From Adhaeribacter rhizoryzae (lineage in GTDB: Bacteria > Bacteroidota > Bacteroidia > Cytophagales > Hymenobacteraceae): a stretch of DNA of 64,000 nt. The notes beneath the pieces are model-generated. The model was given only the letters and a program-made list of their open reading frames with translations. It made no database searches and was not told the origin of the DNA. Of the stretch, positions 9,512-20,400 are shown one piece after another. Position numbers and translations under genes: made by a program. The stretch lies in assembly GCF_008629685.1 (NCBI RefSeq), contig NZ_VWSF01000015.1:90551-154550 (forward strand), in the 5' to 3' direction. Numbering within the stretch: position 1 is the stretch's first letter; each line of letters opens with the position of its first letter.

Positions 9512-10918
9512 CTATTCTGTAGCCAGTAGTGGAAAATTTTTATCTTCAGTATGCTCCCGCGCCATAATAGATTCTATCTGTTTTACCACTTGCGGATGCG
9601 CCGCACTTACATCTTTTTTCTCGGCCGGGTCTGTAGCCAGGTTAAATAATTGCACCGGGCTGTTCCTGTCTTTTTTTACGTTCAGTCGTACGCCTTTCCA
9701 GTTGCCCATCCGGACAGCTTGCCGGCCGCCGTCTTCATGAAACTCCCAGTACAAAAATTCGTGCTGCACTTGTTTTCCTTTGTTCCGGAGGGTGGGCAAT
9801 ATGGAAACACCATCGAGGTTGGCCAAAACAGATTGCCCTACCAATTGGGCAAAGGTGGGCAGAAAATCCCACGAGGCACCCACAAAATTTGACTGGCGAT
9901 TTTTTTTAATTACAGCCGGCCAGCTTACAATCATGGGGGTGCGGATGCCGCCTTCGTACAAATCGCGCTTAATGCCCCTTAAACCGCCGCTGCTGTTAAA
10001 ATATTCCGGCATATTACCGCCTTCGCGGTGGGGTCCGTTGTCGCTGGTAAAAACAATTAACGTATTTTTTTCGATGCCCAACGTTTTGAGTTCTTTTACC
10101 ACTTGGCCTACGTAGTCGTCGAGGCGCGTAACCATGGCGGCATAAGTAGCGAGCGGGTAAGCCTGCGGCTGATAGCCAACGCCATTCCAGGTAGCCGGAA
10201 TAGATTTGAGCTGCTCATTAAACTGTTTTTTATAGGCTTCAAAAACCTTATCGTTGGCTGGTAATTGCAAGGCGGCGTGCGGTAAGGTGTAGGCCAGGTA
10301 CAGGAAAAAAGGTTTTTGGGTATGGGCCGCCATAAAGGCCAGGGCTTTTTCCTGAATCAGTTCGGGGGCATATTGCTGCTGAACCGTTGGGGTATTAATT
10401 AAATTTACCTGTTGTTGGTTATGCCACAAATGGTCCGGAAAGAAATTATGAGACTGCCGCTGGCAATTATAGCCATAAAACTGGTCGAAACCTTGCTGGT
10501 TGGGTTCACCCGTCGAACCTGGAAACCCCAATCCCCACTTGCCGAATATGCCCGTAGCATAACCGGCCTGTCGGAACATTTCGGCCATGGTAAAAACAGA
10601 ATCGGCTAACGGAAACTGCCCTTCGGGTTTTATTTCATAATTTCCGCGCACTGAAGTATGCCCAGTATGTTTGCCGGTCAGGAGGGCGGCCCGGGAAGGT
10701 GCGCAAACCGAGGTACCCGCATAAAACTGGGTAAAACGGATGCCATTGGCCGCCAATTTATCTATGTTGGGTGTTTTAATTAATTTCTGACCGTAAACGC
10801 CAATATCCCCGTAGCCCAAATCATCGGCCAGAATAAAAACAATATTGGGTTTATTTTGGGCGAAGCTGGTTAAGAAGCCAAGCCCAAACAAAAAAAATAA
10901 CGTTGTTCTTCTTATCAT
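9512..10918 (-). CDS. Secreted S1-type sulfatase (CAPSR active site)
   Basis: This 468-residue enzyme hydrolyses sulfate esters on glycans. The signal peptide ends near residue 20 (SFAQ). The metal-binding motif ADDLGYGD (31-38) and the formylglycine signature C72-A-P-S-R, followed by LLTGKHTGH, are intact, so Cys72 should be matured to formylglycine by an enzyme encoded elsewhere. The later motifs FGKWGLG, VFTSDNGPH and GGIRTPMIVSWP are the expected substrate- and metal-site elements. It is about 20 bases from the next sulfatase gene on the same strand, so the three sulfatases are very likely one transcript. S1 membership is certain; the sulfated sugar and position are not visible from sequence alone. 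Confidence 0.93.
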   Translation of the reverse strand: MIRRTTLFFLFGLGFLTSFAQNKPNIVFILADDLGYGDIGVYGQKLIKTPNIDKLAANGIRFTQFYAGTSVCAPSRAALLTGKHTGHTSVRGNYEIKPEGQFPLADSVFTMAEMFRQAGYATGIFGKWGLGFPGSTGEPNQQGFDQFYGYNCQRQSHNFFPDHLWHNQQQVNLINTPTVQQQYAPELIQEKALAFMAAHTQKPFFLYLAYTLPHAALQLPANDKVFEAYKKQFNEQLKSIPATWNGVGYQPQAYPLATYAAMVTRLDDYVGQVVKELKTLGIEKNTLIVFTSDNGPHREGGNMPEYFNSSGGLRGIKRDLYEGGIRTPMIVSWPAVIKKNRQSNFVGASWDFLPTFAQLVGQSVLANLDGVSILPTLRNKGKQVQHEFLYWEFHEDGGRQAVRMGNWKGVRLNVKKDRNSPVQLFNLATDPAEKKDVSAAHPQVVKQIESIMAREHTEDKNFPLLATE

Positions 10919-10940
10919 TATTTTCCGTAAAATCGGCTAT

Positions 10941-12470
10941 TTAGTTACTCGCCAATAACTTTTTAGCGTCTTCGTCTTCGTATTTATTTATCAGGCCGGT
11001 GAGCTGGTTTTGCAAAGTGGCCGTAATTTTTTCGTAGCCTTTCTGGCCGTATAAGTTATGCATTTCCTGCGGATCTTTTTGCAAATCGTACAGTTCCCAG
11101 CCTTCAACCCTTTTATAAAATCTGATAAGTTTATACCGGCTGGTTTTTACGCCAAAGTGCGGCGAAACCGAATGTTCTCCATTTTCATAATAATGGTAAT
11201 ACAGCGCCTCCCGCCCCTTGGCATTTGTATTCGTTAGTACCGGCAGCAGCGATTGACCTTGCATTTGGCGCGGTACCGGCAAACCAGCCGCTTCCAGCAT
11301 GGTGGGCGCAATATCCAGGTTCATTACCATGTTGTTAGAAACAGTGCCGGGTTTTACTACCCCGGGGTAACGCATTACCATGGGGGTGCGAAAAGACTCT
11401 TCGTACATAAAACGCTTATCGAACCAGCCGTGCTCACCCAGGAAGAACCCTTGGTCTGAGAGGTATATAACAATGGTGTTGTCCGTTAATTTATGCTCGT
11501 CCAGGTAAGCCAGGGTACGCCCGATGCTGCGGTCTAGCGAGGCGGCGGTGCTCAGGTAATCGCGCATATAGCGCTGGTACTTCCACTCGGTTAAGGCCCG
11601 ACCGGTTAAGTTACGGGCAATCAAATCGGCCTGAATAGGTTGGTAATAAGCATTAAACTTACCGCGCTGGGCGGCATTCATGCGCGTAATGTTACCGTCT
11701 TTTATTTCTTCTCCGGCCGGAAACATTTTCAGGTCATAACCCATCTGCATGGTTTTGGCTACGCTCATATCCTGCACCCGGGCAGCCTCGCGGTTTTCGT
11801 AAGTGTCGTAAAAATTAGAAGGCACCGGAAACGTGACTTTATCAAACATGCCCATATCTTCCGGGGCTGGCAACCAGGTGCGGTGGGTGGCTTTATGACC
11901 AATTACCAGGCAAAAGGGTTTGTCGGTGTTGCGTTTATTTAGCCAGTTTTCGGCCACGTCAGCCGTTACATCCGATACATAGCCTTCTATTCGTTTTTGG
12001 TTACCATCCATCATTAAAAAATCAGGGTTGTAGTAGTGGCCCTGGCCAGGTAATATTTGCCAGAAGTCGAAGCCTTGGGGCTTGCTCTCCAGATGCCACT
12101 TGCCCACCCAGGCGGTCTGGTAGCCACCTGCCCCTAATTGCTTGATAAAGGTGTCCTGGCTCCCATCGAAGTGGGAGTTCTCGTTATCTTTAAAGCCGTT
12201 TTTGTGGCTGTACTTACCCGTTAAGAGTACCGCCCGGCTTGGCCCGCAAATGGAATTGGTAACGTAGGCTTTATTGAACCGCACCCCTTCCTTGGCAATC
12301 CGATCAATATTAGGGGTTTGCATTAGCTTGCTGCCGTAAGCGCTGATAGCCTGGTAAGCGTGATCGTCGGAAACAATAATAAGAATATTGGGTTGCTTCT
12401 TTTTCTGCTGCGCAAAGGTGGTAAAGCCCGTTAAAAGGCCCACCATCAGTAAAAATAAATGCTTCTTCAT
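10941..12470 (-). CDS. Secreted S1-type sulfatase (CGPSR active site), possible N-acetylglucosamine-6-O-sulfatase type
   Basis: This sulfatase has 509 residues with a signal peptide ending near residue 20 (TFAQ). Metal ligands sit in IIVSDDHAYQ and the formylglycine signature is C75-G-P-S-R followed by LLTGKYSHKNGF. The segments WVGKWHLESKPQGFD, GQGHYYNPDFL and YLSDQGFFLGEHGWFDKRFMYEESFRTP resemble the S1_11-like group, which includes bacterial GlcNAc-6-sulfatases. That subfamily call is recognition, not a search result. If right, it would pair naturally with the GH20 hexosaminidase of the cluster by exposing GlcNAc for cleavage. It lies between two other sulfatase genes with gaps of about 20 bases. 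The sulfatase call is certain; the subfamily is tentative. Confidence 0.92.
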   Translation of the reverse strand: MKKHLFLLMVGLLTGFTTFAQQKKKQPNILIIVSDDHAYQAISAYGSKLMQTPNIDRIAKEGVRFNKAYVTNSICGPSRAVLLTGKYSHKNGFKDNENSHFDGSQDTFIKQLGAGGYQTAWVGKWHLESKPQGFDFWQILPGQGHYYNPDFLMMDGNQKRIEGYVSDVTADVAENWLNKRNTDKPFCLVIGHKATHRTWLPAPEDMGMFDKVTFPVPSNFYDTYENREAARVQDMSVAKTMQMGYDLKMFPAGEEIKDGNITRMNAAQRGKFNAYYQPIQADLIARNLTGRALTEWKYQRYMRDYLSTAASLDRSIGRTLAYLDEHKLTDNTIVIYLSDQGFFLGEHGWFDKRFMYEESFRTPMVMRYPGVVKPGTVSNNMVMNLDIAPTMLEAAGLPVPRQMQGQSLLPVLTNTNAKGREALYYHYYENGEHSVSPHFGVKTSRYKLIRFYKRVEGWELYDLQKDPQEMHNLYGQKGYEKITATLQNQLTGLINKYEDEDAKKLLASN

Positions 12471-12490
12471 GTGTATTAATTTAAATTGTA

Positions 12491-13999
12491 TTATCTGCTC
12501 TTTCCCTCGGTTTTTATCTGCTGCAACAACCCCGACAATTCCTTTACTTTTTCCGGATGCTTTTCGGCCAGATTATTTTTCTCACTTATATCGGTGCTTA
12601 AATTATATAATTGGGGCGCTTCGGCATTTCCGGTTTCAATGCCGGTAAGTTTATTAAAGGGTATGTCTTTATTGGGCGCAATATATTTCCAGTTGTTTTT
12701 TACCAGCGATAAAGCGCCCCCTTGTTGTACCAGTACCTGCCGACCCTGTTTGGTTTTGCCCAGCAACGCGTTCATCAGGTTGTAGCTGTCGGGGGCATCG
12801 GTGGCGGCCAGCGGCTGGCGCAGCAAATCGGCGAAAGAGGCAATTAAATCAATCTGGCAAATTAAGGCATCCGAAACGCCGGGTTTTATTCTTCCGGGCC
12901 AACTCATGAGCCAGGGAACGCGGGTGCCGCCCTCATAGGCGCTGTACTTACCCCCGCGCAACGGCCCGGCAGGTAAATGGCCGTTTTGTTTTGTAACCGC
13001 TTCGTCTTCGTAGCCATCGTCCAGTACCGGTCCGTTATCGCTGGTAAAAATAAGAATGGTGTTTTTAGAAAGCCCCCGAAGTTCCAGTTCTTTTCTGATT
13101 TCCCCAACCGCCCAGTCTAGCTGCAGAATAACATCGCCCCGGTAACCCAGGCTGCTTTTACCTTTGAAAATAGTAGAAGGCATACGGGGCACGTGGGGCT
13201 CGGTTAAGGAATAAAACAGGAAAAAAGGTCTCTTTTGATTCGTCTGAATAAAATCTTTGGCTTTTTGCAGGAAGGTTAAAGGTACCTCTTCGTCGGTCCA
13301 ACGGGCTTTGGTACCCCCGCTCATATACCCAATGCGTCCAATGCCGTTCACAATGGTTTGGTTATGGCCGTGGTTGGGTGAGGCCTTCATCTTTAATAAT
13401 TCCGGATTATCTTTACCAGTAGGGTCATTACCCACTTTTTTATTGTAGTCAACCACGATGGGGTCTGCGGCATCCAGACCCAATACCCGGTGATTCTCCA
13501 TAAAAACTGTTGGCACGCGGTCGGCGGTAGCCGGGAAAATAAAAGAATAATCGAAGCCGGTTTCGTTCGGACCAGGTTTAATATCTTCGTTCCAGTTCTT
13601 TTCGACGGCCCCTCCCAGGCCCAGATGCCACTTACCCACCATTCCGGTGCGATAGCCTGCCTTCCGGAATAATGCGGGCAACGTTAATCTGTTCGTAGGA
13701 ATAATCAGGGCTGCATCGCCGGGCAATACGCCGGTTCCTTGTTTTCGCCAGGGATATTCGCCAGTCATGAGGGCATAGCGGGAGGGCGTGCAGGTAGCCG
13801 AAGAGGAGTGGCCGTTGGTAAACCGGATACCCTCTTTTGCCAACTTCTCTAAATTTGGGGTCGATATTTTGGTAGCGCCGTAGCAACCCAGGTCGCCGTA
13901 ACCTAAATCATCAGCATAAATTAATACAACGTTGGGGGTTTTCTGCGCATAACCCCAATGCGTTATACCGAGCATCAGGAATAAAAGTAGCTTTCTCAT
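12491..13999 (-). CDS. Secreted S1-type sulfatase (CTPSR active site), arylsulfatase A-like
   Basis: This 502-residue sulfatase is first in the three-gene sulfatase run. The signal peptide ends near residue 18 (GYAQ). The metal site YADDLGYGDLGCYGA and the formylglycine signature C70-T-P-S-R followed by YALMTGEYPWR are intact. VGKWHLGLGG, FTSDNGPVLDDGY and YEGGTRVPWLMSWPG are later active-site loops. The PWR after the signature and the overall layout recall the galactose/GalNAc-6-sulfatase-like groups, but this is only an impression. Its presence with two differently built sulfatases suggests a substrate carrying several sulfate types. It starts about 240 bases after the GH16 gene. Confidence 0.92.
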   Translation of the reverse strand: MRKLLLFLMLGITHWGYAQKTPNVVLIYADDLGYGDLGCYGATKISTPNLEKLAKEGIRFTNGHSSSATCTPSRYALMTGEYPWRKQGTGVLPGDAALIIPTNRLTLPALFRKAGYRTGMVGKWHLGLGGAVEKNWNEDIKPGPNETGFDYSFIFPATADRVPTVFMENHRVLGLDAADPIVVDYNKKVGNDPTGKDNPELLKMKASPNHGHNQTIVNGIGRIGYMSGGTKARWTDEEVPLTFLQKAKDFIQTNQKRPFFLFYSLTEPHVPRMPSTIFKGKSSLGYRGDVILQLDWAVGEIRKELELRGLSKNTILIFTSDNGPVLDDGYEDEAVTKQNGHLPAGPLRGGKYSAYEGGTRVPWLMSWPGRIKPGVSDALICQIDLIASFADLLRQPLAATDAPDSYNLMNALLGKTKQGRQVLVQQGGALSLVKNNWKYIAPNKDIPFNKLTGIETGNAEAPQLYNLSTDISEKNNLAEKHPEKVKELSGLLQQIKTEGKSR

Positions 14000-14238
14000 C
14001 TGCTATTACATTTAAATTATAACTCGGTTTAAGGCTAATATTTTGCCGCTATTTATTCTTTCTAATTGTTGATTGATCAATATTGCCAGTAGCCTAGTTA
14101 ATCAATATTCTCATTATAACTACGCCTCTTCCTGGGGCTATATTTAAATATTAACCGGCCTTATTTTTATACCGATATTTAATATTCAGAGATTAACGGC
14201 TGCTTTTAATGTTATTCATCTGCCGCTAACGGAATATT

Positions 14239-15030
14239 TTATTCTTTTTGGTAAACCCGCACCCAATCCACGGTCATCTGTACAGGCAGGTCATTATCAT
14301 CAATAGCACCAACCCAATTACCACCCAGGGCCTGATTCAGAATTATATAATATTCCTGGTCAAAAGGCCATTGCTGATGATCGGCATTCGCTATTTTGGG
14401 ATAAGTAAAGGTTTTTATTCCGTTCACAAAGAAATCCAGCCGGTCTGGGTACCATTCTAACCCGTAAATATTAAATGCTCCTTCTTTATAAGCTGGAGTA
14501 GCCGAGTGTACCGGGCTGGTTTTCTGGTTTAGTTTATCAATATACTGGCTATGCAGGGTTTGGTAAATATAAGGATCGTAATTCAGGTGCTCCATTATAT
14601 CAATTTCGCCGCTGGCAGGCCAGCCACCGTATTTGCTATCCTGGGGCATTAGCCAAATAGCTGGCCAGGAGCCTTTCCCCTGGGGAATTTTGGCTTTTAC
14701 TTCTATCTTACCGTATTTAAAATAAAATTTATCTTTGGTTTGGATGCAGGCCGTTTTGTACCGGGCCGTATCTGTTTTATCCCTGTTTAAAATTCCCCGT
14801 AAATAAAGTTGGCCCCCTTTCACAAAAGTAACGGCCGAAGTATCGGCACAATAACAGGCCCAGTTTGGCGACTTGCGGCCAGAGAAGCCCCATTTGGTCG
14901 GATCTGGTACGCCGGCCTGCTCAAATTCATCTTCCCATTTTAATACCCACCCGGCTGCTTTCTCTTTATGGGGCAGGGAAATACAACCGGTACATAAGAA
15001 CAAGAGAAAAAGGCAGATTCGCTGGCGCAT
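14239..15030 (-). CDS. GH16 endo-acting glycoside hydrolase, lipoprotein
   Basis: This 263-residue lipoprotein has a signal peptide ending LCTGC with Cys16 lipidated, so it should be anchored at the outer membrane. The GH16 jelly-roll carries the retaining-enzyme motif G-E142-I-D144-I-M-E147-H, with E142 the nucleophile and E147 the acid/base. Flanking GKGSWPAIWLMP, DRLDFFVNG and NQALGGNWVG are typical of the family. The extra Met in the motif (EIDIME) is the form found in laminarinase-like and related groups. GH16 also includes agarases, porphyranases, keratanases and O-glycan endo-galactosidases. With sulfatases and GH20 beside it, a sulfated galactan or GlcNAc-containing chain is more likely than plain laminarin, but this is inference. 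Confidence 0.93.
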   Translation of the reverse strand: MRQRICLFLLFLCTGCISLPHKEKAAGWVLKWEDEFEQAGVPDPTKWGFSGRKSPNWACYCADTSAVTFVKGGQLYLRGILNRDKTDTARYKTACIQTKDKFYFKYGKIEVKAKIPQGKGSWPAIWLMPQDSKYGGWPASGEIDIMEHLNYDPYIYQTLHSQYIDKLNQKTSPVHSATPAYKEGAFNIYGLEWYPDRLDFFVNGIKTFTYPKIANADHQQWPFDQEYYIILNQALGGNWVGAIDDNDLPVQMTVDWVRVYQKE

Positions 15031-15379
15031 TAAAATATTTTTATGGTTGTTTAGTGCTATGCTAATTTGGTTATTTTGTATGCTTCTCTATTAAATTCTG
15101 CCGTTATGTATATCCGGCTGGAAAGTAATATTTTTAGGATATATGCAAAGTTGCCCTTTCAATCTTTAAATCCTCCCCCTACCCCCTCCAAAGGGGGACT
15201 TTCAATAGTTTTGCGAAAGTCCTAATCTTATTAATTTCTGATGCTAAAGCTTTATCTAACAGCCTATTTCAAACCTGCAAAAATCAATTGGTTTACCATC
15301 CGGCTTGGCATTATCATTTAATTATTCAGTTAATATTCTTATCTATATGCTGCAGGCTTGCGCAAGATATTTAACTATA
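15031..15379. repeat. Intergenic region with a C-rich hairpin block
   Basis: This gap between GH16 and SusD contains no gene. At 15173-15200 a C5T/AG5 hairpin (CCCCCTCCAAAGGGGG) stands next to a second hairpin at 15197-15221 with arms GACTTTC and GAAAGTC. Such C-rich blocks are common as scattered repeats in Bacteroidota genomes. Whether it is repeated elsewhere in this genome cannot be tested here. Confidence 0.4.
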
Positions 15380-15413
15380 AACCAAAGGCTGGCCTTAAGG
15401 TCAGCCTTTGGTT
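15380..15413 (-). terminator. Terminator-like hairpin after the SusD gene
   Basis: A 15-bp stem with one G-T pair (arms AACCAAAGGCTGGCC and GGTCAGCCTTTGGTT) surrounds a TTAA loop. It lies 64 bases beyond the SusD stop and would end the sigma/FecR/SusCD transcript. The U-tract is weak, so efficiency is uncertain. Confidence 0.65.
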
Positions 15414-15477
15414 ATTTATCTACTTTGGCAGTGCAACGAGAAATATGCTGGCATTGCTGTTTAAGTAGCTTTTAAAT

Positions 15478-17475
15478 TTATTCCGTAGGGCCGGCATTCG
15501 CCTGCAACGGCCAGCCGGGGTTCTGGTACATTACCGATGAACTCAGGTCGGTAGCATTACCGGCAGTGATAATAAAGTGCTGAATGGCAATCGGATCTAG
15601 ATAATGGGCCGCCGTCCATTTGTAACCCTCTCTTACCAGGTTGGTGTTGGCCAGGTTTATCCGGTAAGGACGCAAATATTGGCTCTCCGCTTGCTTAGAA
15701 ATATTGGCCGTTCTGCCGGTGGTGCCGGCTTCAATTAACAAAGAGGTACCATTAGTTGCTTTATACCAGTCCTGCATTGGTCCCCAAATCTTGAAACCTT
15801 CAATAATATAAGGATTGGTTTTAAGTTGGTCCAGGGCGCGCCACCGTTTCAGATCTGAAAACCGCATTCCTTCGGCAATTAATTCGTTGCGGCGTTCCCG
15901 GCGAATATTATACAGGGTGGCATCGGTTAATAAATTACCGGCCGAATAAGCAGCAAAGTCATTTTTAGCTTCTTCGTTTATTCGGGTAGCCACCACCGTA
16001 ATATTATAATCCGGATTAATGCCCGCTCTTTCGCGGATAGCTCGCCAATATTGATCTGCTTTGGCATCGATGGTTTTGTTTTTCAGGTAAGAAGCTTCAA
16101 TATAATTCAGGTAAGCTTCCACGGCCCGGAAAACAATACTGCCCGTAGATCCCATACTGCCTTCCACTTCGGCACCCAGGTAAGAAAGACCTTTTTTAAC
16201 GCCATAGCCGGTTACGTAACGGGTTTCGGCCAGCCCTACAATGTCCGGACGACCTTCCAAAATAGGGGTTCCATCGGAATTTTTCCGGTCCGATAACCGC
16301 ATTTCACCGGGCGCTTTCATAAACAGTTGCAGGCGGTTATCCCGGTCGGCTTTAACTTGTTCGAAAGTATCATCGCCTTGGTAACCGGACGCGGCTGCGT
16401 AAATAGGCAAGCCGTTTTGCATAAGAAAGTTATCAACCAAACCCCTGGTATAACCGGTATTACCACCATTTTGGTTAATATAATGGTTTACATTATGGTT
16501 AATTCCCTTCGCCGGATCATACTTACGCCACAATAACACTTCGGAATATTTATTCAGATCGGCATCGGCAAACATGGTTAAATAAGTATTCTGAGAAGAA
16601 TTATAACCATTGTCTTTCGTGTTTTTAACTAACTGAACGGCATCGGCTACCTGGGCGGCCGACTCCATAGCCTGCGTCAGGAAAAAGTCGATTTCGGTAT
16701 CGATGTTCATACTGAAGTTCTCTACTTTACCAGCGCCCGGCCAGTTTGGCCCGCCAGGAACCTGGGCAGTACCTTTATGATAGGTGAGCCAGGTGCCTTC
16801 GTGCAAGGCAACCCGCGATTTGAACAACAATGCGGCATGTTTGGAAATCCGGTTCTTGCCGCCGGGAGGCGTGGTACTTAACAACATAACCGCCGAATCA
16901 AGATCAGCCAGAATAAAACGGGCTACTTCATTACGGGGCCGGCGCTTGGCCGCCAATGTAAGCTCCTCTAATTTATCCGGAAGCGTTTTCTTTATTATCG
17001 GGAAATCGCCCAGGGCCTGCACCTTGCTAAAATATTCATAAGCCCGCAGGAAATAAGCTTCGCCAATATAGTGGGAAATATTAGCCACATTACCGGTAAT
17101 TTTACTGTTTTTCCAGCGGGGCACCACCGTTTCGATAAAATAATTGTTCTGGCGGATGTTATCAAAACTCCAGCTACCACCTGCTTGCGGCACCCGCCAT
17201 TCGCCGGGTACCCAGCGCGTGGCATACCCGCTGGTCGCCTGGTTATCGGTATGGTTATCGTTGCCGAAAGTACCAACCGTAAATCCACTATGGGTAGGGA
17301 AATTATACCGGCCAATGGTATAGGCTGCCAAATCGGCTTCGCTCTGTAAATAATTAGACGGCGTTACATCAGATAAGGGCTCCCGATCCAGAAACTCGTT
17401 ACAACTGGTTACCCCCAAAAAGCCCAGGAGTACCAAACAGGTACATATTTTATTTTTGATTGATTTTTTCATCAT
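15478..17475 (-). CDS. SusD/RagB-family outer-membrane glycan-binding lipoprotein
   Basis: This 665-residue lipoprotein ends its signal peptide at LGVTSC (Cys25) and continues NEFLDREPLSDV, the usual mature start of SusD. The body shows the family landmarks YFLRAYEYFSKVQALGDFP, IRRERRNELIAEGMRFSDLKRW and a late NPGW. It should sit on the cell surface as the lid of the SusC channel encoded 16 bases upstream and bind the imported oligosaccharide. It is longer than the other two SusD proteins here, which is within family range. It is the last gene of the FecR/SusC/SusD unit, and a hairpin terminator follows. The family call is very secure; the ligand is unknown. Confidence 0.95.
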   Translation of the reverse strand: MMKKSIKNKICTCLVLLGFLGVTSCNEFLDREPLSDVTPSNYLQSEADLAAYTIGRYNFPTHSGFTVGTFGNDNHTDNQATSGYATRWVPGEWRVPQAGGSWSFDNIRQNNYFIETVVPRWKNSKITGNVANISHYIGEAYFLRAYEYFSKVQALGDFPIIKKTLPDKLEELTLAAKRRPRNEVARFILADLDSAVMLLSTTPPGGKNRISKHAALLFKSRVALHEGTWLTYHKGTAQVPGGPNWPGAGKVENFSMNIDTEIDFFLTQAMESAAQVADAVQLVKNTKDNGYNSSQNTYLTMFADADLNKYSEVLLWRKYDPAKGINHNVNHYINQNGGNTGYTRGLVDNFLMQNGLPIYAAASGYQGDDTFEQVKADRDNRLQLFMKAPGEMRLSDRKNSDGTPILEGRPDIVGLAETRYVTGYGVKKGLSYLGAEVEGSMGSTGSIVFRAVEAYLNYIEASYLKNKTIDAKADQYWRAIRERAGINPDYNITVVATRINEEAKNDFAAYSAGNLLTDATLYNIRRERRNELIAEGMRFSDLKRWRALDQLKTNPYIIEGFKIWGPMQDWYKATNGTSLLIEAGTTGRTANISKQAESQYLRPYRINLANTNLVREGYKWTAAHYLDPIAIQHFIITAGNATDLSSSVMYQNPGWPLQANAGPTE

Positions 17476-17491
17476 CTAGTTAATAGATTAA

Positions 17492-20400
17492 TTAGAAGTT
17501 AATATTTACGCCGCAGGAATAAACCTTTGCCAACGGATACGTTTTACCATCATTCCACCCACTCAGAGCCACGGTTTCGGGGTCGAATACACCAATTAAT
17601 TTAGTTATGGTCATTAGGTTTTCGCCGGAGATGTAAACCCGTACCCGGGAAATGCCCGCCTTAGCAGTAAGGTTTTGCGGAAGCGAATAGCCTAACTGCA
17701 GGTTTTTCAGTCTTAAATAGGCTGCATTCTGCAGGTAGCGGGTTTGGGTCTGCTGGTTTTTGGTGGTATTAAAATAGGGTTTAGGGAAGTAAGAATCCAG
17801 GTTAACGCCTGCTATCCCGGATTTTACCATACCGGAAGTTTCATCCCGGAAAAAGTCTAAGTGATCGTTAAAACCGGCTGATTGCCACATACCACCACTG
17901 GCACCCCAAAAGTAAGGGCCATTAGGCATATAATCTCTTTTGCCTACGCCTTGCATAAACACCCGGAGATCAAAGCCTTTCCAGTCGGCAGTCAGATCCA
18001 GACTATACCGGAACCTGGGCGAACTGTTACCGATAACGGTCTGGTCACCGGTATTTCCGAGCACGGCCGAGCCGCCATCAACCTTACCATCCCCATCCAA
18101 ATCTGCGTACATAATATCGCCGGCACTCCATCTGCTGCCCATATTTTGTTTTGTTTTTTCGATGTGGGCATCCATTTCTTCCTGGGTTTTAGCTATGCCA
18201 AGGGTGGTATAACCCCAGATTTCGCCTACTTTCCGGCCATCGTACCAGGTGCTGATATTGCCCGTAGTATTGGGGTATCTGGTTACCCGTTGCTGGTCGT
18301 CGGCTAATACCGCACGCACGCCGTAACCAAACTCGCCAATTTTATCCTGCCATTTAGCTTCTACTTCAAAACCATAAGATTCCATATCGGCATTATTTAC
18401 CTGCGGAACCGCCGTACCCAACGTAACCGGCAATTCCGGAGCGGGGCCTACCATGTCAAAAGTTTTGCGTTTAAAGTAGTCGGCGTTTATAAACAAGCGG
18501 TTATCTAAAAGTCCCAGGTCCAGCCCAACGTTCCAGCTGGTTACCCGCTCCCAGGTTAAGAGGCTACTTACCAAACCAGGTGCGCTGGCAGTGTTGGGTC
18601 TTTCTCCATTAATTAACCAGGTACCGTTGTTAACCCCAATGGGCATTTTAGCATAAAACGGATACCAGTTGCTCGTATTCTGATTGCCCAGTTCCCCGTA
18701 AGATCCCCGGATTTTGAACAGTTTTACTGCATTAACAGCCCAGAAACTTTCGTTGGCCACGTTCCAGCCGGCAGATATAGAAGGGAATAGGTTCCAGCGT
18801 TTATCTCTGGTGTAGCGAGAGGTCCCATCGTAGCGCGCATTAATTTCCAGCAGGTAACGTTCTTTATAATTATAATTCAAACGTCCGAAGAAACCAGCGG
18901 TAGCCCAGTGCTGATATTGCCCTTCATTGGCCCGGCTATCGTTGGTAGCGGTACTAATGGTGGGCAGCGTAGGCGTAATTAAACCGGTACGGGAACCAGA
19001 CAAAGTACGATACTTCATTAATTCGGAGTTAAACCCGGCCATTACTTTAAACTGATGATTCTCCTTTATAGCGAACACGTAGTCGGAGAAAATATTAGTA
19101 GTAAAAAAGTTATCTTTCCGGACATACTCCGAAACCGAACTTAAACCGGCAGAATTACTACCTACGGCAACCGGAAATGGGTTGCCTGCCACATCATAGC
19201 TGTAAGCCGGTAAAAAATCGTTGTGAGAATTGGTATTAGTAACCCGGTAATTACCGTTGGCAATAATATTCCAGCCTTTCAGGGGTGTAAGCGTTAGTTG
19301 GCCTTGCTGGTAAAGAAAATCGGTTTGATCGTTGTAGCGACCACCACTTACCAACTGGGCTATTTCGCTTGGGTCAGAATAAAAGCCATTTGGGTCTTTA
19401 GCCGGCACGGTAGGCCAGCGACGGGCAATATTATGATAAAACAAACCATCCTGATGAGAGGCGCGCGTGTAATCTTCGCGGATATACCGGGTGGTGTAAT
19501 CAAATTTGGCTCTCTGGCTTAACTTGGTACTAATTTTACCAGAAATATTATAACGTTTAAATTCGTCGCCGGAATAACGGGATAAACCGCCCTGGTCCAG
19601 GAAACTACCGGAAGCAAAAAACTGCGTGTTTTCGGTGCCCCCATTTATGCTTAGGGAATGGTCCTGGGAGAAAGCTGATTTTTTATACTGCTCTTTAAAC
19701 CAATCAGTGTTGGCATTGGAGCCAGTATAATATTGCCACCGGTCGCCGTTCGCATTCGCCACTGTGGTATAGTCAATTTCTCCTTGCTGGTATTGAACTA
19801 TCCGGTCCAGTACCTCTTGCGAGAATTTGGGACCTTCGCCATCATTAGCCGCCGCTTCGTTCCAATATTGGGCAAATGTATGGGAATCCATCATGGTGGG
19901 CAGACCAATGGGACTGGTAGAACGAAAATTATTCGTATAGCTAACACTGGTTTTACCGGCCTTACCTTTTTTAGTAGTAATTAAAATAACCCCAAAAGGA
20001 GCCCGGGAACCGTAAATAGAGGCTGCTGCCGCATCTTTCAAAACCGTAACCGATTCAATATCCTGCGGGCTAATGGTATTCATGTTCCCCTCCATGCCAT
20101 CAATTAATACCAGCGGGCCCGAGTTAGAACCGGCGCCAATGGTGCCGGCACCCCGGATATTAAAATTAAGGTTTTGGTTTAGCTCACCACCCAAACCGCC
20201 GGTCTGTAAATTAAGGCCCGGGATAAGCCCCTGCAGGGCCTGCCCTACGTTTTGCACCGGCCGGGAATCCAGCGTTTTGGCATCGATCGTGGATACGGAA
20301 CCGGTTAAGTTGGCTTTCTTTTGCGTACCATAACCTACTACTACCACTTCTTCGAGTTTAGAAGCGTTTAGCTCCAGCCTGATGGTGCCCAGATCGGTGG

